This document shows, one piece after another, positions 21,431-32,929 of a stretch of DNA of 64,000 bases (its first letter is position 1; each line of letters opens with the position of its first letter). The stretch covers positions 83,463,488-83,527,487 of the forward strand of contig CM055271.1 of NCBI GenBank assembly GCA_029237695.1. The letters are read 5' to 3'. Below the pieces are notes generated by a model. The model had not been told where the DNA came from. It was given only the letters and a program-made list of their open reading frames with translations, and did no database searches. The stretch comes from Conchocele bisecta (taxonomy: Eukaryota > Mollusca > Bivalvia > Lucinida > Thyasiridae). The position numbers and the translations under genes are program-made.

Positions 21431-21539
21431 CATTGATCCAGATTCCACAGTCACAGTTGCACGTATTACTTGTTTGTTGACTCGTTTTCAAATCATTATA
21501 ATCAAAGTATGAAATTATTTGTCTCTTGTGGACCCATAA

Positions 21540-21960
21540 TTGGAAATGAAATCTTGTATCTTGTTTCAAAGACCTAAGAAGATGCGCGAGTTTTCATGAA
21601 AACTATTTACAGAAACTGTGATATTTTCTGTAAATGAGGTCGAAATATAAATTCTACGAAATTCTCATACAGCAAATGCAGAATTATATTCAACATTTGC
21701 TCTGAACAGTTCGTCACCGTTTGACGTCATCTACGTAAGGTAGAAAATCACATGACTTGTCTCACATGAGACACGCCATACGATGTTGTACATAAGAACA
21801 TGTGCAATGTTTCATGACAAATATTGGCAGAAACTGGGATATTTTCTGTAATTGACATCCAAAGTTGTATTTCGCATTTACTATGTCAATTTTGTCAACG
21901 TTCTAATTAATTTACGGAAAATATCTTATATAAACCACGTGGCTTGTCTCCTATGGCCCA
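21540..21960. repeat. Two diverged element G relatives in tandem
   Basis: Two successive units share ATATTTTCTGTAA-type words and the closing 'catgacttgtctcacatgag' motif with G at 6895-7165. Arms are still partly complementary. Confidence 0.55.
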
Positions 21961-22014
21961 GCGCCTGGAAGACGTAGACACACGAGGTAGACAAACGCTC
22001 TCAACATAAACCCT

Positions 22015-22330
22015 TATTTGTAACTGGAGAAATGGGGCTTACGTGATCTGTGACCAGTGTAGCTCCAGATCAAATGACACACTCCTGAATAATGATATAT
22101 ACACCTTGTTAGAAGCATACAGGGTGTTTCATTGATGGAATGGCGAACAGTGTAGATCCTGATCAGACTGCGGATGCACAGGCTGATCTGGATCTAAATT
22201 GGTCGCATAAGCCCCATTTCTCCAATCACAGCCACATTTCACGAAACTGGCTTTCGCAGTGTAATAACATTGTAATAAAATTATCCAGTGTAATAAATAT
22301 ACACATAGGGCCACTACATAAAACACATTA
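22015..22330. repeat. Dispersed repeat J, copy
   Basis: GGAGAAATGGGGCTTA at the left and GCCCCATTTCTCC at the right are inverted. Internal words 'GATCCTGATCAGACTG' are shared with 26985-27220, 28470-28616, 32930-33060 and 52921-53150. Confidence 0.65.
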
Positions 22331-22489
22331 GGCGAGCTTCAACGAATGATGATGTGCTTATGCAATAAATATAATCTAACATTTGTGTTGATTTGATGCA
22401 ATGTTTTATATATTAAACTCGTTGACTGATTTTATAAGAAATTCGGCATAGTCAATGCCAATTACTTACTAGAAGTTTAAGTTGAATGC

Positions 22490-23340
22490 GTGTGTGAGAT
22501 GTGAAGCAGATCTGACCAAGGAAAATGAAATATTAAGCCATTAACCTGAGTGTTAATCTTTGGAACGTACCAGTATGTGACCTTGACCCTGGGCTATTTT
22601 CTTGGGACGAACGTGGATTTGCCACAGGGCGGTAGAGGACAATTGGAGCAATATTGGTGAAATATGAAGCAGATCCGAGCAAATAAACAGAACGTATTAA
22701 GCCATTACCTGAGCGTTAATGTTTCAAATGCGTTAAATGTAAAGTAGATCCGAGCAAGGAAGCAGAAATTATAAGCCATTAAGGTTTTTAATGCACTAAG
22801 TTTGTGACCTTAACCTTGGGCTTAGCGGGATTAGTCGTGGATTTGTCACAGCATGATAGAGGACCATCAGATGAATGCATGTGTGAAATATGAAGTAGTT
22901 ACGGTACGTACGGACGGGACATACGGACGCCGGTAACGCCATATTCCCCCTCATCATTCGGTGGCGGAGCATAAAAACACGATCTTAACTTCACATTGAC
23001 CTTGAACACAGAGGCCGCATGGAATAAAAATATTGATGTAGACAAACACGTATATGAAAGGTCAAGCCATCCAACACAGGGTTGCAGAGACAACAGGTAG
23101 CCCATAACTCTAACACATTGACTTTGAACACAGGGGCAACTTGGGTTGTAGTTATATCAGATATAAATTTGGCCAAGTCATTTGACCTTGACCTTGAACA
23201 TATGGGTGGGATGGCTGGGCTTGAAAATATGGATAATGACAAGTAAGTATACGAGATTTAAAGCCAGTCTGGCTAAGGGCTGCAGATATATTACAGATAA
23301 CTTTAATGCAAATTTGGCAAAACTGTAAGTATCTTGGCCT
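22490..23340. repeat. Diverged tandem repeat of GACCTTGACC type
   Basis: Three or more imperfect ~170-bp units around GTGACCTTGACCCTGGGC and GAAATATGAAG, related to the blocks at 41100-41940 and 46850-47820. Non-coding. Confidence 0.7.
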
Positions 23341-23346
23341 TGACCG

Positions 23347-23370
23347 CGCGGGGGGGGGGGGGGGGGTGGG
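23347..23370. repeat. Poly-G tract
   Basis: An uninterrupted run of about 19 G, then GTGGG. A second run of 10 G lies at 23452-23461. G-quadruplex-capable; lengths are likely unstable or error-prone. Confidence 0.9.
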
Positions 23371-23684
23371 TACGCAGGTCGAACATTGGTGGGATTTGGA
23401 ATGAAAATACAGATGGCAACGCGTTCGATCCCGCAGTTAACATGCCGCATTGGGGGGGGGGGATCCTAAAATCACAACCGAATATGAAATTACATCAAAA
23501 TAAATAAATATTCAGCTCTGAAATTAGAATAATCTCACCTGGTACCCGGTCCATACCACACCAAAGTCACTTGGCCCCTTCAACTAAATGTAATACCGGT
23601 AGGATTACTCTTATAATGGATATAACCAGATTCAACTCTCGCATACAAGAAAACCAAAGATGTGCTTGAGGGTCAAACCAGAGG

Positions 23685-24254
23685 TATGTTCAGCAGCCCT
23701 GGCGCTCGCAGGCTCTTTGTTTCTGACCGACAATTCTCGCCAAAGCGCCCGCAAACCGACAGCGAGGTAGTTAACTAACAGCGAGCGCTCGCAGTGGTCC
23801 AGTAGCAAGGTGTATGCTCAAGTGGTACTAGCAACAAGTACTGAAACTTCCAGAATCCATCTGATTCAAAGTATGTATTATTTTATATTGTCCTTATTAC
23901 GCAACGGATTGTGATGAAATATGGCGCATCAAACGCGCCTCGTTAAGCTGCATTTGGTGGTCTCTGTGTTTTCGCGAACAATCGATTTCCGTGTCTACCG
24001 ACACGGAAATCGGTTCTTCGTAAGAACGACATAAGTCTGTGCCGAACTCCATGGACCACCAAATGAAACTCTTGAAGACGCGTTTGCTGCACCATATTTC
24101 ATCAAAATCCGTTGCATATTAAGGAAAATATCAAATAGTACTTACTTCTGAGTGGGCGACGTTATTGTTGTTGTAACCACGTGATCATGCACCTTGAGTA
24201 GGCACACAGTTTACTTGGCAAGCTCTGGCTGCGAGCGCTCATGCTGCTAACATA
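23685..24254. mobile_element. Foldback element R
   Basis: Outer TIRs (GTATGTTCAGCAGC...GCGCTCGCAG and inverse GCGAGCGCTCATGCTGCTAACATAC) enclose a second long inverted repeat (about 23870-23970 and 24030-24150) whose dyad is GTGTCTACCGACAC. An extra GCGAGCGCTCGC palindrome lies at 23782. No ORF; family not recognised. Confidence 0.8.
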
Positions 24255-24389
24255 CGTCAGGTCTCCAGCTGAGATTCCAGTACGGATGAATCCCGATCGT
24301 TAAATTACCCACCGCATGCTCACAACCAACACATGGACCGACGGATAGCGGTATACTATAATATGTCTCGTTTTTCAAAGGGCCTATAA

Positions 24390-24615
24390 AAAGCATATGA
24401 AACCAGACATGTGATTTTTGTACCATGCGATTTTTCATGACAAATATTTACATAAACTGTGATATTTTCTGTAATTAACATCGAATGTTGACGAAATTTT
24501 AATAGCAAATGCTGAATTGTATTCTACATTTGCTGAAAACATTAATTCAACATCATATACGGAAAATACCGTAAAAGTTTTTCATGCACAAACTTACATG
24601 TCTGTATCATATTGA
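24390..24615. repeat. Diverged element G relative
   Basis: Shares ATATTTTCTGTAATTAACAT and the 'catgacaaatatttaca' words with 21780-21960; arms imperfectly complementary. Confidence 0.5.
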
Positions 24616-24618
24616 CCT

Positions 24619-24795
24619 GGGGGCCGTTTCACTAAACTTTGTACAAATAAAATGTTCGTAAATGCAAATTTATGATCGTAAATCCATCAATTGTTTACAA
24701 GAAAACATTGTTAATGTAGTAAAATGTACAGACTATCATAATTTTGCACTTACGAACATTTTAGTGGTACAAAGTTTAGTGAAACAGCCTCCGTT
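24619..24795. mobile_element. MITE N, copy 1
   Basis: GGGGGCCGTTTCACTAAACT end and its inverse AGTTTAGTGAAACAGCCTCC, with inner inverse words AAATGTTCGTAA / TTACGAACATTT. Confidence 0.82.
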
Positions 24796-25106
24796 AACTT
24801 CACTGTGTGGTACAAATGAACAGAAGACAATGACAAAATATTGAATTACGATTTATTGTATAAATAACATAAACATATGCTAATATTAACTGTATTTGGT
24901 TTCTATATATTTGGAAACTCAGTATAGAACAATTTCATTGCCAGATTACATAGTAAACATTAAATGTAATCTGTATAATGTAGAGTGACTTTTAAAATCA
25001 AGGTATCACATTAAATAAATGCTTGCATTTGCAAGTAAAAGTTAAATAGACTAAGTGTATTTGCTATAACGTTGCAATGTAGTTGTTATACTTTAAACTA
25101 GACAGC

Positions 25107-25350
25107 CATGCGATTTTGTACCCTCGGACGTCTGCGTGATTTCATTAAATACGTTTACAAAATTTACAATATTTTTCATACATTAAGTCGAAAGTTAACA
25201 AGATTTTCAGAGTACATGCGGAATATAATTCCGCATGTACGTCTGAAAATTTGGTCAACTTTTGACGCCATTTGCGGAAAATATTGTAAATTTTATAAAT
25301 GTATGTCATAAAATGACGCAAATGTCCGAAGGTACAAAAATCTCATTTAA
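25107..25350. mobile_element. Palindromic element G, copy 2
   Basis: Inverted halves around ATGCGGAATATAATTCCGCAT; outer words CATGCGATTTTGTACC and inverse GGTACAAAAATCTCAT. Confidence 0.8.
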
Positions 25351-25429
25351 TGAAGATGGCATATATGGGCTGCCGGCTGAGAAAAATTATCTTACAACAT
25401 ATGCGACCAGCATACATTTTGTAGCCCCT

Positions 25430-25734
25430 GTAGCCTATTTCACCAACATTGCAAAGTATGCTTTTCTAGCAAAGTATACTTTGAGAGAGTAATCATTTAT
25501 TTTTCCCGAAATGCATTATGTCATATAGAACTAACGACTGCATATATTTGATGATTAAAAGTATGCAGAATTATTATACTGAATTTATTACATTATCACA
25601 GCCAATATGGCTCTGATAATGTAATAAATTCAGTATAATCAAAATTATTAAATTTATCTATAAATTGAAAATTTCTCCCTCAAAGTATACTTTGCTAGAT
25701 AAGTATACTTTGCAATGTTGGTGAAATCGGCTAC
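25430..25734. mobile_element. MITE D, copy 4
   Basis: Complete, with GTAGCC/GGCTAC ends, AAAGTATACTTT words and dyad GCCAATATGGC. Confidence 0.92.
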
Positions 25735-26214
25735 AGATCACCCTGCATGCATATTCGCACAATCTGATCAAGGCCTATGTTAAAAATAAAATGTACCTGA
25801 GGGCGAAACCAAGGACCTTGGGATTCCGGTAAATCGGAATTCTTTGCAGGGTTGAGGAAGATTTTAGCATAACTTTAAATTTCAGCAAGCAAACTTTAGA
25901 AAAAATAAGAAAAAATACTCTGATTAAACATATTAATTGGACATTCCTGAACGAATTTAATACTTGGACAAATCCCCCAGTCAGTTTTCATATTACTTCA
26001 CCAGTAAATAGTGTAAAATAGCATACACATTGTGTTCGTTTTCTCACAGAAACACTTTCAAAACATACCCGCAAGCGGACGCTTAACAGAGAAAGAAATC
26101 TCTATGGCCTAACGTAAATGGCATAGTGTGAACTTCGAGAAAAAAATAGTTCCTCTTGTGAAATATATCCAGAGTTTTCACATTCAACAAATAGTAGTGT
26201 TTAATATACCTGGG

Positions 26215-26358
26215 GGCCGTTTCACTAAACTTCGGAAAACTAAAATGTTCGTAAGTGCAAAATTATGATAAATTCCACATTAACAATGTTTTCTTGTAAA
26301 CAATGGATTTACATTTATTGAGCATCGGCTGCATACAAAGTAGTGAAACGTCCCCCCT
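26215..26358. mobile_element. MITE N, shortened copy
   Basis: The left end GGGGGCCGTTTCACTAAACT is intact; the right half is mostly deleted, leaving AGTAGTGAAACGTCCCCCC. Confidence 0.7.
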
Positions 26359-26417
26359 AGTATGTACACTACAGCCGTGTGCCAATCTTTATTGCAGAAT
26401 ACTTGAATATTGTGCTT

Positions 26418-26495
26418 GAAATCAAGCAGCTTGATTGACTGAGCCTGAGCTGTGTAACAGCTCAGGCTCAGACAATCAAATTGCTTGATTGCGAG
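26418..26495. repeat. Perfect-looking hairpin
   Basis: AATCAAGCAGCTTGATTG and GAGCCTGAGCTGTGTAACAGCTCAGGCTC form stacked inverted repeats. No T-run follows, so it is not a bacterial-type terminator. Confidence 0.7.
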
Positions 26496-26689
26496 TTGAT
26501 ATTGCCAATATATGTTCAGAAACAGTGATAATCTTGGCAGATTAATGCAGGCCGTTGTGTATTACAATCAATCGTATGTAAGGTTAGCCAAATAATAATG
26601 GAACACATTTAAACCCGATAGACCTATCTACCTGCAAAACATATGTTTGGCTTCAAATCAAGTATAACTAGAGCAAGTGAGCAGAAAAG

Positions 26690-26880
26690 AGGTAGAGGAC
26701 TTGTGGGAGGAGTCAAAAAACATTTTTTTTTTGGAAATTGACTCCGAAACCTAGCTAGATAGATTGGATATGATCTAACTAAGAAAACAAAAGTTACATT
26801 TTAAAAATCGGTCCAGTATTTCTAAAATTCAAAAAAAATTCCAAATGTTAAATCCCCATAGACATCTTCACTCACTGATA
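26690..26880 (-). mobile_element. Family Q interior fragment
   Basis: Reverse complement of 775-980 (GAGTCAATTTCCAAA, CTAGCTAGGTTTCGG and CCATGTTAAATCCCCAT words). No terminal arms. A weaker relative spans about 28010-28240. Confidence 0.7.
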
Positions 26881-26984
26881 CCTTCGGCCACTGCCTGGTC
26901 CGACAAATAAAAACTTTAATGCAATTCTTAGGGACGGACGGAATTACGTAAACTACAACTAAATTACGTAATATTGGGCTTATA

Positions 26985-27330
26985 TGTGGCTGTGACTGGA
27001 AAATTTGTGACCAGGGTAGCTCCTGATCAAATAGCACACTCCTGCAGCCTGATATATATTATCTATATTACTTGTTTAGAAACATAAAATGTACTTCATT
27101 GATGGAATGGCGAACAGTGCAGATCATGATCAGACTGTGCGGATGCACAGGCTGATCAGGATCTACACTGGTCGCTAAACCGATAATACCCATTTCTCCA
27201 GTCACAGCCATACATATTTTGTGCCTAGTCTAACTGATAGCAGCGATACAGATGCTTCACAGGCTGACTTGCCTGACCCTGATCGGACTGTGCACAAGCT
27301 CAGGCTCGTCTGTACCTACATTGGTTACAA
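26985..27330. repeat. Dispersed repeat J, copies
   Basis: GTGGCTGTGACTGGAAAAT at the left, CATTTCTCCAGTCACAGCCA at 27195-27215, and a further diverged half after it. Confidence 0.65.
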
Positions 27331-28313
27331 ATGCCATAAGCCACATTTCTCCAGTCACAATTACAATTATAGTGAAAATATGAACACACTGTGTTTAGTG
27401 ATGGGTGATGCATCCTTTTTGAGCCTTACATGTCCAAATCAGATGACCTCTCATGAAATATTAACAAAATACTAAATTATAATATTTAGATGGTTGGTAT
27501 GTTTTGAAAGAGAATGTCTCCATCGAATGCATACAGTTGAAAAAGAACATACAAGGGCGATCTGTACGAGGAAACCGGGTTACCCAAAGGAAACACACTT
27601 ATCCGGTATGGGGAAAATGGTCTTGTCCGAAATAATTAAACGTGAAATTTATTGTTTTATAGTTGCTCCACTTGGCACTAAACAGGTGGGATATGAATAA
27701 CATTGCATGATATTTCATATTTATTTTAAATCTAAACATATGTTTTGGCAGCATATGAAAATCATCTGCTTTCTAATTTTCTTTTGGAGACAATTCTCAT
27801 GCACAGTCAAAACATCTTTGTTGAGAAATATTGAAAACAGTAGACGTCAACATTTAAATATGTTAAGCAAGAAAATATGAAGAATATGTGTTGCACAGCA
27901 ACTAGAGAAGGCAACATAATATATAGCTTAACTACTCACTGAATCAAGTAACGCTATATAAACACGTTTGGATAAAATTGCATTTTACCAATAATATAGA
28001 TTAGTTACGAAAACAAAACAACAACAATTGTTTCTATGGGAATTTAACATGCGTGAAAATGCTACGGTGGGTCATCTGGAGTCGAAAGCGAAAACATTTG
28101 GAAATTGGCCCCCCAACACCAGGCTAGAAAACCATCAATTCCAAATGTAATAAAACGAAAACTGTTTCCCCATGTTAAAAATCCATTTTGACATTTTCCA
28201 GTTGTTAAATTCCCATAGAAACATGTTTTTTGTTGCAAGCCATCTCATCTGAATCTACCGTCTTTGCATATGTTGTATTTATTAGCTGTGGTATGGTTGA
28301 TAGGAAACCCTTT

Positions 28314-28388
28314 TGGGGTGTATTGTTTTAGTCTGTTGGGTTGAAAGGAGACCCTTTCAAGCCAACAGACTAGATCAATACACCCCAA
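28314..28388. repeat. Hairpin
   Basis: GGGGTGTATTGTTTTAGTCT is inverted by AGACTAGATCAATACACCCC around a TTGAAAGGAGACCCTTTCAA dyad. Confidence 0.75.
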
Positions 28389-28469
28389 AAATTAGCATGG
28401 AATTAAAGCAAGATATTTAGGGGTTTAAGATGGTTACATGACAATCTGATGTTTGAACCAAAATATAAT

Positions 28470-28616
28470 GTTGCATATATGTGGCTGTGACTGGAGAAAT
28501 GGGGCTTATCGGTTTTGTGATCAGTGTAGATACAGATCAGCCTGTGCATCCGCACAGTCTGATCAGGATCTGCACTGTTCGCCATTCCATAAATGAAACA
28601 CCTGTCATGCTTGTAA
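28470..28616. repeat. Dispersed repeat J, copy
   Basis: GTGGCTGTGACTGGAGAAAT start and ATCAGGATCTGCACTGTTCG interior. The other inverted end lies at 28995-29025, beyond D copy 5 (28665-28969), so D may have inserted into J. Confidence 0.6.
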
Positions 28617-28664
28617 CAAGCGATATAGATTGTTATCAGGCTACACAAGTGTGCTATTTGATCT

Positions 28665-28969
28665 GTAGCCTATTTCACCAACATTGCAAAGTATACTTTT
28701 CTAGCAAAGTATACTTTGAGGGAGAAATTTTCAATTTTAGGATAAATTTATTAATTTTTATTATACTGAATTTATTACATTATCACAGCCATTTTGGCTG
28801 TGATAATGTAATGAATTCAGTATAATAATTCTGCATACTTTTAATCACCAAATATATGCAGTTGTTAGTTCTATATAAAATAATGCATTGCAGGAAAAAT
28901 AAATGATTACTCCCTCAAAGTATACTTTGCTAGAAAAGTATACTTTGCAATGTTGGTGAAATCGGCTAC
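28665..28969. mobile_element. MITE D, copy 5
   Basis: Complete element with dyad GCCATTTTGGC. The flanking J halves suggest the target. Confidence 0.92.
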
Positions 28970-29604
28970 AGGACTGACACAGGTCACAAATCACATAAGC
29001 CCCATTTCTCCAGTCACAGCCACATATATGTTCTGGCTGATTGGGGACTACACTTCTCAAAGGCTTACTTGGTCCCTTTATGTATCAAGTCACACTGATG
29101 CAAGCCTTGTCCAAAAATACAATTTACTATTGCAGAAGTATTTGGCAAGAAAGTCAAACTTTGCTATTAATTAAAAATACAAAGAATATGTGTTGGTTGT
29201 TTTTTTTAAAAGAATAATTTGCTATTAGTTGCTTCAATATTTGACAAACAATTTAGAGCTTGACATCAATTTAAACAATTTGTTTTTGCCCTGATGTACT
29301 AGATAGGTGATGCCAGTGAAAATCAATTTGTAAAATATATTGCCATTCGTTTTTCATTTGCAAAACATGTAATGTTTTTTTTTATATTAGCCACTAAAAA
29401 AAGGAATTTGTAAAACTGATGGAGGAAGCAAAGTTGTAATTTGTCAGTTGTCATTGAGCACAGTGGCTGCATAGGTGGGCTACAGAATGAAGATATGGAC
29501 GACGACAAATAAGTATATGAAGTTTCAAGCCAATCCAACTTACGGAAACTTAGATAATATGTAGCCGAAAACATTAACACAAATCTCGGACAGGGTGGTG
29601 ACTA

Positions 29605-29855
29605 TAGTGACCAGGGGGCCGTTTCAGTAAACTTTGTGCGACTAAAATGTTCGTAAGTGTAAACTTATGATAGTCTGTAACTTTCACATTAACAATGTTT
29701 TCTTGTCAACAATTATTGGATTTACATTTATTGAGCTTAGGCTGCATATGCAGCCTTTGCTCAATAAATGTAAAACCATCAATTAAAATTTCCAGACGAT
29801 CCTAAATTTGCACTTACAAACAGTTTAGTCGTACAAAGTTTAGTGAAACGGGCCC
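29605..29855. mobile_element. MITE N, copy 3
   Basis: GGGGCCGTTTCAGTAAACTT end with inverse AAGTTTAGTGAAACGGGCCC. It forms part of the tandemly duplicated unit that includes the acyl-CoA dehydrogenase 3' end. Confidence 0.8.
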
Positions 29856-30007
29856 CTGAATTGTTTTTTCTGATTACATAAAACTTTTTTCTATTGGACT
29901 AGTCCAAAAACTAACATTATAGGTATTTAGGGGTGAAATGGTGAAAATCATCAACAATTGTCGGGAGGTCTTGACTGTAATGTTGTACATGTTGAACTAG
30001 GACATCT

Positions 30008-31463
30008 GTAGCCGATTTCATCAACATTGCAAAGTATACTTATCAATCAAAGTATACTTTGAGGGAGTAATAATTTATTTTTCCTGAAATGCATTATTTG
30101 ATATAGAACAATTGCATATATTTGATGATTAAACGTATGCAGAATTATTATACTGACTTTATTACATTATCACAGCCAAATTGGCTGTGATAATGTAATA
30201 AATTCAGTATAATAACAAGAAACGAGGCAAAGCCACGAAGGCCAGGTTTTTTCCAAGCATAGACACTTGGATAACATAATTATACCCACTTTTTGTAGAC
30301 TAGATGGCCGTGGCCTGCATGTCGCGCCTTGGGGCGAGGCATGGACACTAAAAAAATAGATATAGTAGATGGAAAAACTTTAACGAAAAAACTTTAACCG
30401 GACACGGACGGAAGGACGGACGTATGCCAAAATGCATAAAATGTCGCACCGACAATGATGATAAACACCCATGTGAAGTATCAAGGTAATGGGTGAAGCA
30501 GTTGCAGAGATATAGTACACTAAAAAACTTTAGCAAAAAAATTCAAAGTAATTTGACCTTGACATTGTGCACAGGGGCCGCACGGTTGGGGGTTAGAATG
30601 AAAATATGGATGATGATAAACACCCATGTGAAGTTTCAAGGTAATGGGCGAAGCAGTTGCAGAGATATAGTATAACGAAAAAGTTTTAACCAAAAAACTT
30701 TAACCAGACGTACGTTAAAAAGTTAACGTTGAAAATGGCTAAGTCAATTACGTAGAAATAATAGGTGAAGGTAAAAAAATGGTCACATGTTGGATAGTTG
30801 TATGTGGTAGGCACCCCTTGGTTATGAAGCTGTGAAAGTTTGGTGGTCCTAGGTGGTACAGTACCAAAGAAATGGACTTAAACAAGAAAACTTAACATTG
30901 TAAACGCGAAAACTTAACATTGAAAATGGCTAAGTCGACTGCGTGGAAAAAATGGGTCAAGTTAAAAAAAAAGTAACATGTTGGATAGTGATATGTGGTG
31001 GGCACCCCTTGATTATGAAGCTGTGAAAGTTTGGTGGTCCTAGGTGGTACAGTACCAAAGAAATGGACTTAAACACGAAAACTTAACATTGTAAACGGGA
31101 AAAGTTAACATTGAAAATGGCTAAGTCGACTACGCGGAAAAAATGGGTGAAGATAAAAAAGTAACATGTTGGATAGTGATATGTGGTGGGCACCCCTTGA
31201 TTATGAAGCTGTGAAAGTTTGGTGGTCCTAGGTGGTACAGTAACAAAGAAATGGACCCGAACACGAAAACTTAACATTGATTGTGGACGCCGCCCGCCCG
31301 CCCGCCCGCCCGCCCGCCCGGCTTTCGCCAATCAATAGCCTGATTTTTTTTCAAACAAAAAACCTGGCTAAAAATTAATAAATTTATCCTAAAATTGAAA
31401 ATTTCTCCCTCAAAGTATACTTTGCTATAAAAGTATACTTTGCAATGTTGGTGAAATGGGCTA
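30008..31463. mobile_element. MITE D, copy 6, split by a 1.15-kb insertion
   Basis: Left half 30008-30215 and right half 31369-31463 together make a complete D. The break lies just after the central hairpin (CAGTATAATAA). Element ends are AGCC...GGCTA. Confidence 0.9.
30216..31368. mobile_element. 1153-bp element inserted in MITE D
   Basis: Flanked by a TAA direct duplication (30213-30215, 31369-31371) that is exactly absorbed when the intact D sequence is used as empty site. GCCAGGTTTTTT at 30241 is inverted at 31357-31368; 25 bp lie outside it on the left. The interior holds 'GACATTGTGCACAGGGGCC' repeat sequence, three ~190-bp tandem units (words CATGTTGGATAG at 30786, 30978, 31165) and a (CGCC)n run at 31291-31321. 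No transposase. A 3-bp TWA target is typical of PIF/Harbinger elements, but the class is not proven. Confidence 0.75.
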
Positions 31464-31532
31464 TTGTTTGGCTTGTGTGAGCAACTCTCGTGAGATCCGC
31501 TGTATCTGGGCCGTGCCTTCGTAAATCTGTAT

Positions 31533-31700
31533 GACTAAAATGTTCGCAAGTGCAAATTTAGGATCGTCTGGAAATTTCATTCGATGGATTTACATTTATT
31601 GAGCATAGGCTGCATATGCAGCCGATGCTCAATAAATGTAAATCCAATAATTGTTTACAAGAAAACATTGTTAATGTCCAATTTACAGACTATCATAATT
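31533..31700. mobile_element. MITE N, partial
   Basis: Interior of N (GACTAAAATGTTCG, TTTATTGAGCATAGGCTGCA, ACAATTGTTTACAAGAAAAC); both termini missing. Its right edge abuts the duplicated 3' UTR segment exactly as the N copy at 29605 does. Confidence 0.7.
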
Positions 31701-31846
31701 TTGCTCTTGTTTTTTCTGATTACATAAAAACATATTTTTTCTAATGGACTAGTCCGAAAACTAGCATTATAGGTATTTAGGGGTGAAATGGTGAAAATCG
31801 TCAACAATTGTCGGGAGGTGTTGACTGTAATGTTGTACATGTTGAA

Positions 31847-31924
31847 CTACGACATCTGTTTGGCTTGTGTGAGCAACTCTCGTGCGATGATCATCCGCTG
31901 TATCTGGGCCGTGCCTTCGTAAAT
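31847..31924 (-). CDS. Acyl-CoA dehydrogenase, last coding exon
   Basis: A 78-nt exon in phase 0: acceptor TGTCTGTTACAG, then IYEGTAQIQRMIIARELLTQ and the end AKQMS followed by TAG. The (Q)IYEGT.QIQR..IARE phrase is the conserved C-terminal helix of acyl-CoA dehydrogenases (mitochondrial flavoenzymes of fatty-acid beta-oxidation) and is closest in wording to the medium-chain type; the exact subfamily is inferred. Earlier exons should lie at higher coordinates on this strand. None was recognised between 32 and 38 kb, and a 500-N gap starts 300 bp away, so the gene may continue in the gap or the contigs may be misjoined. A second, broken copy of this exon lies 0.4 kb downstream. Confidence 0.85.
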   Translation of the reverse strand: MYEGTAQIQRMIIARELLTQAKQMS

Positions 31925-31939
31925 CTGTAACAGACAGGC

Positions 31940-32045
31940 GATTCATTGACTGGTTGGTAGATTCGGTAGTTGATGGATTGGTTGGTTGGTTACATGGTTG
32001 GTTGTTTGGTTGGTTGACTGATTGATTGGTTGGTTTGTCAGCTAC
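31940..32045. repeat. TTGG-rich simple repeat
   Basis: Imperfect (GGTT)n run within the presumed last intron of the acyl-CoA dehydrogenase gene. Confidence 0.7.
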
Positions 32046-32227
32046 ATGCTTGGTTTTGATTGACATACTGATTGATTTTGATTGTTTTTTACATCCATTC
32101 AACAGCAAGGTGACATACAGCCAAGAATGTACCTATATAAGGTTCGAAAATGTCCAGACAATGTCCAGACAACATCCAGACATGGGTAAACGTTTGCTGT
32201 GGCTCGAGGGAACTGTTCAAACCCGAA

Positions 32228-32727
32228 NNNNNNNNNNNNNNNNNNNNNNNNNNNNNNNNNNNNNNNNNNNNNNNNNNNNNNNNNNNNNNNNNNNNNNNNN
32301 NNNNNNNNNNNNNNNNNNNNNNNNNNNNNNNNNNNNNNNNNNNNNNNNNNNNNNNNNNNNNNNNNNNNNNNNNNNNNNNNNNNNNNNNNNNNNNNNNNNN
32401 NNNNNNNNNNNNNNNNNNNNNNNNNNNNNNNNNNNNNNNNNNNNNNNNNNNNNNNNNNNNNNNNNNNNNNNNNNNNNNNNNNNNNNNNNNNNNNNNNNNN
32501 NNNNNNNNNNNNNNNNNNNNNNNNNNNNNNNNNNNNNNNNNNNNNNNNNNNNNNNNNNNNNNNNNNNNNNNNNNNNNNNNNNNNNNNNNNNNNNNNNNNN
32601 NNNNNNNNNNNNNNNNNNNNNNNNNNNNNNNNNNNNNNNNNNNNNNNNNNNNNNNNNNNNNNNNNNNNNNNNNNNNNNNNNNNNNNNNNNNNNNNNNNNN
32701 NNNNNNNNNNNNNNNNNNNNNNNNNNN
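32228..32727. other. Assembly gap of exactly 500 N
   Basis: 500 consecutive Ns, a common placeholder for a scaffold join of unknown size. Linkage between the left and right sides is not shown by sequence. Confidence 0.98.
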
Positions 32728-32929
32728 ACATCGAAGTTCACAAATGGCTATTTTAAGTGAATTTAAAGTTTAATTTACTATTCTTCTAAAATATTGACAT
32801 AAATCATTAAATGTTGTTTTGAAACATGTATTCTATTTTTTAAAGCAAACTGTTTTATTTTGGAGGCATTGAAACATTGTCATAGGTAACAAAAAATAAG
32901 TTGCAATTATATATCCTCATTTGTAGCTA

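Larger units (their letters stand above)
29880..31526 (-). pseudogene. Disrupted duplicate of acyl-CoA dehydrogenase last exon
   Basis: The 3' UTR and stop codon (29880-30009) match those of the intact exon at 31847-31924, but the exon is broken 12 nt upstream of the stop by MITE D copy 6 (30008-31463). The remainder of the exon reappears at 31465-31526 with a 6-nt in-frame loss (QIQR then ISREL instead of MIIAREL) and an acceptor region replaced by MITE N. It cannot be spliced and translated as a normal last exon. Evidence for an insertion: TGT directly repeated on both sides of D, and the intact paralogue 0.4 kb away. Confidence 0.85.

Noticed and set aside
26418..26495. Rho-independent terminator
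   Set aside because: Eukaryotic context, no T-run, no upstream gene.
32026..32773. Frames of 174-244 codons across 32.0-32.8 kb
   Set aside because: They run through the 500-N gap and are not real.
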